In this document: positions 63,101 through 64,000 of the stretch, one piece after another
Layout: every line of letters begins with the position of its first letter
Position numbering within the stretch: position 1 is the first letter of the stretch
Assembly: GCF_041734735.1 (NCBI RefSeq)
Contig: NC_134878.1
Span: 47,712,252-47,776,251 of the forward strand
Direction of reading: 5' to 3'
Source of the DNA: Babylonia areolata
Lineage: Eukaryota; Mollusca; Gastropoda; Neogastropoda; Buccinidae
Length of the DNA stretch: 64,000 nt
Program-made: the position numbers and the translations under genes
The notes under the pieces: model-generated
Database searches by the model: none
The model's input: only the letters and a program-made list of their open reading frames with translations
What the model was told of the DNA's origin: nothing

Positions 63101-63438
63101 CAACAAGAAGTCACAAAGGATGGCAACAAGAAGACAAGAGGTTACAAAGGATGGCAACAAGAAGTCACAAAGGATGGCAACAAGAAGACAAGATGTCACT
63201 AAGGATGGCAACAAGAAGTCACAAAGGATGGCAACAAGAAGTCACAAAGGATGGCAACAAGAAGACAAGATGTCACTAAGGATGGCAACAAGAAGACAAG
63301 TGGTAAAAAAAAAGAGCAACAACAAGGGGAGACAACTCACTTTACAGGCCTCCACCAGGTTGGTCAGCATGACGATCTTGCTGACTCGGTGCTGCCACAC
63401 CATGCGCCAGAAGTCCCGAATCATTGTCTTGTTGGGAC
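45407..63438 (-). CDS. Receptor-type protein tyrosine phosphatase, R2B (PTPRK/M/T/U) type; 3' part with D1 and D2
   Basis: Seen, in transcript order: 63341-63438, 61183-61302, 59610-59758, 57815-57950, 56616-56762, 55523-55622, 54827-54900, 52812-52946, 51088-51222, 50006-50157, 48278-48413, 45407-45463. All sites are GT/AG and phases agree; 478 aa plus a partial codon. D1 runs from GPNKTMIRDFWRM through TWSDHGAP to the P-loop HCSAGIGRTG, which is assembled across an intron inside the Ser codon, then the Q-loop MIQTCEQY. D2 runs from AKNRFKNVLP through MPLPNTVADFWRM and KPWPDYQSLP to HCMNGASKSG, then EQYQFLYQAVLEYLDSLE and TGA. R2B assignment: the NTVADFWR phrase, the HC(L/M)NG.. D2 loop and the ending resemble vertebrate PTPRM/K. 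Role: dephosphorylates phosphotyrosine at the plasma membrane, D1 catalytic and D2 regulatory. The extracellular and transmembrane parts lie beyond 64000; the start of D1 is also outside. The acceptor at 63438 is a choice based on the QGP motif; a second AG lies upstream. Confidence 0.9.
45611..45650. mobile_element. Fragment resembling a MITE terminus
   Basis: CTACCGTAAAGTTCGGTCTA + TAAGCCGCGG resembles the TACCGTA...GGTCTATAAGCCGC end of small DNA transposons found in many animals. Only one end is visible. Confidence 0.3.
46075..46205. repeat. Two-unit tandem duplication, about 70 bp
   Basis: CATACACACAAATACATGGA + GAACAGAAATGGAAT occurs twice. Confidence 0.85.
46440..47215 (-). mobile_element. 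5'-truncated LINE (CR1/L2-like ORF2 end) with (ATT)n tail
   Basis: Minus-strand frame reads SQTCQSCYCQLRRISAVRKY, SRLDYCNSLLSGLPASSIQP, LQRIQNSAARLVLRKKRSEH and ITPLLQHLHWLPVSH, a classic ORF2 carboxy-terminal region; a stop follows, then the degraded 3' part and an (ATT)9-like tail at 46440-46470. It lies in the last intron of the phosphatase in sense orientation. Copies of its 3' end are at 4540, 7677, 8176 and 51270. Confidence 0.85.
47236..48066. repeat. 72-bp minisatellite built on an RPTP exon-intron junction
   Basis: About 11-12 units containing CAAAGCTTTCGATGAACTGA + GGTCA and GACACACAAACACTGACACA. The segment ACAAAGACGTGAGAGACACT + AACAAAGCTTTCGATGAACT matches, with three mismatches over 46 nt, the true exon end and donor at 48255-48300. 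Units at 47590-48040 mostly keep a GT at the donor position (AGCTTTGTTAGT), those at 47300-47560 have GC. Confidence 0.92.
48146..48180. repeat. Poly-C tract
   Basis: About 25 C's (poly-G on the transcribed minus strand), roughly 100 bp downstream of the D2 exon donor. Confidence 0.92.
48278..48413 (-). CDS. RPTP exon with degenerate D2 P-loop (NGASKSG)
   Basis: It starts G-AAC-GGT-GCC; with AT from the previous exon this gives C-M-N-G-A-S-K-S-G. The canonical C(X)5R arginine is Lys, so D2 is expected to be catalytically inactive or very weak. The exon ends RPQFIESF/GTCAGT, and this end plus the donor is repeated in the 72-bp array downstream. Confidence 0.88.
49318..49565. repeat. (ATGT)n degenerate tetranucleotide repeat
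   Basis: Imperfect ATGT/GTCT units over 250 bp; reading frames rich in Cys/Met/Val are artefacts. Confidence 0.88.
49584..49976 (-). mobile_element. tRNA-derived SINE, family T
   Basis: Minus-strand head GCCATAGCCGAATGGTTAAA, B box GGGTTCGAATC, (GAA)n tail. Direct repeat CATGAAAC at 49574-49581 and 49977-49984. Its tRNA-like end lies about 30 bp from the phosphatase exon 50006-50157, just past the donor. Confidence 0.88.
50518..51008. repeat. 36/41-bp minisatellite between two D2 exons
   Basis: Unit CAGATGGGTTTTTGGCTGGG + AACAGAGGGAGCAGAG; about half the units carry an extra ATTTG. About 12 units. It ends 80 bp from the donor of exon 51088-51222. Frames (FGWEQREQSRWV) are artefacts. Confidence 0.92.
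51270..51645 (+). mobile_element. LINE 3' fragment (46.4-kb family)
   Basis: Phrases CTCCATCTCGCTCTCTATGA, GATCCACTCTGTTTAGGCAT and CTGGCCTTAAAACCCACCTC are the reverse complement of the 46.4-kb element; ends in (ATT)n. It begins about 45 bp upstream of the phosphatase exon 51088-51222. Confidence 0.8.
52104..52468. repeat. Interspersed repeat R, copy 2, with flanking direct repeat
   Basis: Same body as 17750-18110. Flanks ACCATAAAGCAAG (52090) and ACCATAAAGTAAG (52469) look like a target-site duplication with one difference. Confidence 0.7.
53105..53275. repeat. Three-unit tandem repeat, about 60 bp
   Basis: CCCTGTTCAGTTTGTCACTG + ACAAAACACAATCAGTTA, diverged units. Confidence 0.8.
53868..53978. 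repeat. Two-unit tandem duplication, about 56 bp
   Basis: CCCCTTTTGGGGCATAGAGG + ATATTATGTAACAGCAACAG, twice. Each unit starts with a small palindrome (CCCCTT..GGGG). Confidence 0.8.
55150..55510 (+). mobile_element. SINE with V-like body, plus copy (adjacent to D2 exon)
   Basis: GTGTGCAGCATGCACACGTA, AAAGAACCCACAGCAACAAA, AATATTCTGTAGATAAACCC and ACACAGAGAAATCTGTTGTG define this snail-type SINE body. It ends about 15 bp from exon 55523-55622, occupying the donor-proximal part of the intron. Confidence 0.7.
55611..56010. repeat. 131-bp tandem repeat that copies an RPTP splice acceptor
   Basis: The sequence TAACTGCACAGTCTGCAACA occurs at 55611 (the real exon start), 55742, 55873 and 55993. 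On the minus strand it is TGTTGCAG/ACTGTGCAGTTA: acceptor plus the first 12 nt of the exon. Spacing is 131, 131 and 120 bp. Beyond those 12 nt the decoys diverge and reach an in-frame TAA (TVQLLFL then stop). Confidence 0.93.
56171..56335. repeat. (TA)n and degenerate (GA)n/(GACA)n tract
   Basis: Short TA run at 56171-56182, then about 120 bp of GAGA/GACA units. Confidence 0.9.
56454..56500. repeat. (GT)n microsatellite
   Basis: About 21 GT repeats with one interruption. Confidence 0.93.
57059..57172. repeat. Duplicated (GT)n block
   Basis: Two GT runs, each followed by GTGAA AGAACA..AATGCACT.GGTAGTAATG, so a roughly 78-bp unit including the microsatellite was duplicated. Confidence 0.9.
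57590..59020. repeat. About 105-bp minisatellite containing the P-loop exon acceptor
   Basis: About 13 units on both sides of exon 57815-57950. Each has CCCTATCCCTGCACTGTAAT (minus strand ATTACAG/TGCAGGGATAGG), corresponding to the real junction ATTACAG/TGCAGGGATCGG, followed by CAT.., AACACATTATATTACTTGTA and CAGAATCATTACACTATTTA. About 20 nt of coding sequence (AGIGRTG codons) is repeated with three or so changes per unit. Confidence 0.92.
57815..57950 (-). CDS. RPTP exon carrying the D1 P-loop (AGIGRTG) and Q-loop
   Basis: The exon begins at TGCAGGGATCGG; with AG carried from exon 59610-59758 it completes HC-S-AGIGRTG, so the catalytic Cys and Arg are encoded on different exons. It ends at MIQTC/GTGAGT. 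The exon is embedded in a minisatellite whose units repeat its acceptor and first ~20 coding bases (see 57590-59020). Confidence 0.9.
59284..59490. repeat. Interspersed repeat R, copy 3 (partial)
   Basis: AGGAGGCAAAATTGCACTGG, GGCTAGTTGGCCTTTGGGAA and ACTGACTATCATAC as in the 52.1-kb copy; left part missing. Confidence 0.7.
59954..60495 (+). mobile_element. tRNA-derived SINE, family T, long form
   Basis: Head AACAGCCAAGTGGTTAAAGC, body GATCTCCCAGGTCAACATAT, distal part TAGAGCTTGGTCTCCGACTG and GATAGGCACAATATAAATAT, tail ATC-rich. Co-linear with 12174-12703. No clear target duplication seen. Confidence 0.75.
60815..61055 (+). mobile_element. tRNA-derived SINE, family V
   Basis: B box GGGTTCAAATCC then AAAATCAAACTGAGCGATTA, GTCATTTGGATGAGATGATA and TACGCAGCACACATTTGCGC. 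Same family as 7960-8190. Confidence 0.65.
61735..63300. repeat. 31-bp / 23-bp minisatellite, more than 50 units
   Basis: Unit GTCACAAAGGATGGCAACAA + GAAGACAAGAG. From about 62530 units lacking the 8-bp GACAAGAG alternate with full ones, giving a 54-bp higher-order unit. Because 31 is not a multiple of three and the unit has no stop in any plus frame, all three plus frames stay open for over 1 kb; this is not evidence for a gene. The array ends about 40 bp from the donor of the phosphatase exon 63341-63438. Confidence 0.95.
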
Positions 63439-63483
63439 CTGCCACGGGCAACATGGGCACACACTCATCACTGAAACACAGAC

Positions 63484-64000
63484 TTAACTCACTCGGGACG
63501 ACAAGTTTTCTCCCTTGCTTTTCCCCACAGACGGCCCATTTGTAAGGGTTTGGAAAAAAATTACAAAAAATACAAAATACTGTGTAAGAAAATGAAACTT
63601 TCAGAACTGGTTTATTACGTGTTGGGCTATTACATATAAAAAAAAACCCAACAAATTTCTCATCTTATTTTTACAGTTTTGCCATATGTAGAAAATACTG
63701 CCAATTTTTCACCCCGAATCACCATACCCATGCTCACTTTCTGCATTAAATTCGCTTTCTTCTTCGTCATCATCCACCTCTTCAATGTCCGACCCTTCAG
63801 TTTGTAGCATTTCAAGTACTTCAGCAACACTAAAACGTTGCCATCGCTGCCTTGTTCGCTCCACAACATTTTGAGAAGAGCCCGCTTTGCTAACAGGCTG
63901 GCACGCAAGCAGACGACCGGTCAGTGACTTTGTCAGCGTGTGTGCGAGACGGGCCACACATCCCAGGCTGACCAATCATACTGTTCGATTGTGGAGTGAC
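63484..64000 (-). mobile_element. Possible piggyBac-type element end with transposase N-terminus
   Basis: At 63484 TTAA is followed by CTCACTCGGGACGACAAG, matching the MITE terminus CTCACTCAGTACGGCCAG at 14 of 18 positions. On the minus strand at 63709-63975 an open frame ends RFSVAEVLEMLQTEGSDIEE followed by an acidic stretch (VDDDEEESEF), the style of piggyBac transposase N-termini. Only about 225 bp lie between that frame's stop and the TTAA, so the element would be internally deleted; its other end is outside the window. Alternative: unrelated acidic frame. Confidence 0.4.

Noticed and set aside
63439-63470. Longer first phosphatase exon starting at 63470 (adds DECVPMLPVA before GPNKT)
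   Set aside because: The family has the conserved Q-G-P here, and the acceptor at 63438 with a split Gly codon fits that; the longer form would insert unrelated residues in D1.
61401-63545. 714-codon plus-strand frame as a Lys/Arg-rich protein gene
   Set aside because: It is produced by a stop-free 31-bp repeat in all three frames, antisense within phosphatase introns.

Overview
The window looks like intron-rich animal nuclear DNA, most probably from a gastropod mollusc. The clade is my inference from the protein-family resemblance and from SINE/MITE families I recall as typical of snails; no search was run. It holds two convergent host genes in a background dominated by microsatellites, minisatellites, tRNA-derived SINEs, small DNA transposons and decayed LINE fragments.

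Region 1-11.3 kb has no host gene. It contains LINE remnants (including two pieces in opposite orientation), SINEs, two TTAA-flanked MITEs, a 560-bp MITE with 12-bp inverted termini, a 1.6-kb array of 39-bp repeats, and long (GT)n, poly-G and CAA/CAG tracts.

Region 11.57-25.30 kb, plus strand: a complete DEPDC1-type gene. It has 12 coding exons with consistent splice phases, predicted 997 aa: DEP domain, then a RhoGAP-like domain split by a very large cassette exon. Possible promoter sites (CCAAT boxes and a CHR-like TTTGAA) lie just upstream, and a polyadenylation signal lies at 26252.

Region 25.3-45.4 kb contains the facing 3' ends of the two genes. It has no convincing coding sequence and may be largely long 3' UTR, broken up by SINEs and six or more minisatellite arrays.

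Region 45.41-63.44 kb, minus strand: the last 12 coding exons of a receptor protein tyrosine phosphatase of the R2B (PTPRK/M/T/U) type. They cover most of the D1 catalytic domain (P-loop HCSAGIGRTG intact) and the whole D2 domain (P-loop arginine replaced by lysine), ending at a TGA at 45407-45409. The gene continues 5' beyond the window.

The most unusual pattern is that several intronic minisatellites are built from, or abut, exon-intron junctions of these genes. Arrays at 47.24-48.30, 55.61-56.01 and 57.59-59.02 kb repeat a real splice site together with 12-23 nt of adjoining exon, including the codons of the phosphatase P-loop. They place many decoy splice sites beside the true ones. Other arrays end within tens of bases of an exon (22.6-23.08, 50.5-51.0, 61.7-63.3 kb). 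A possible piggyBac-like transposase N-terminus lies at the right edge, near a TTAA-plus-terminal sequence shared with the MITEs.
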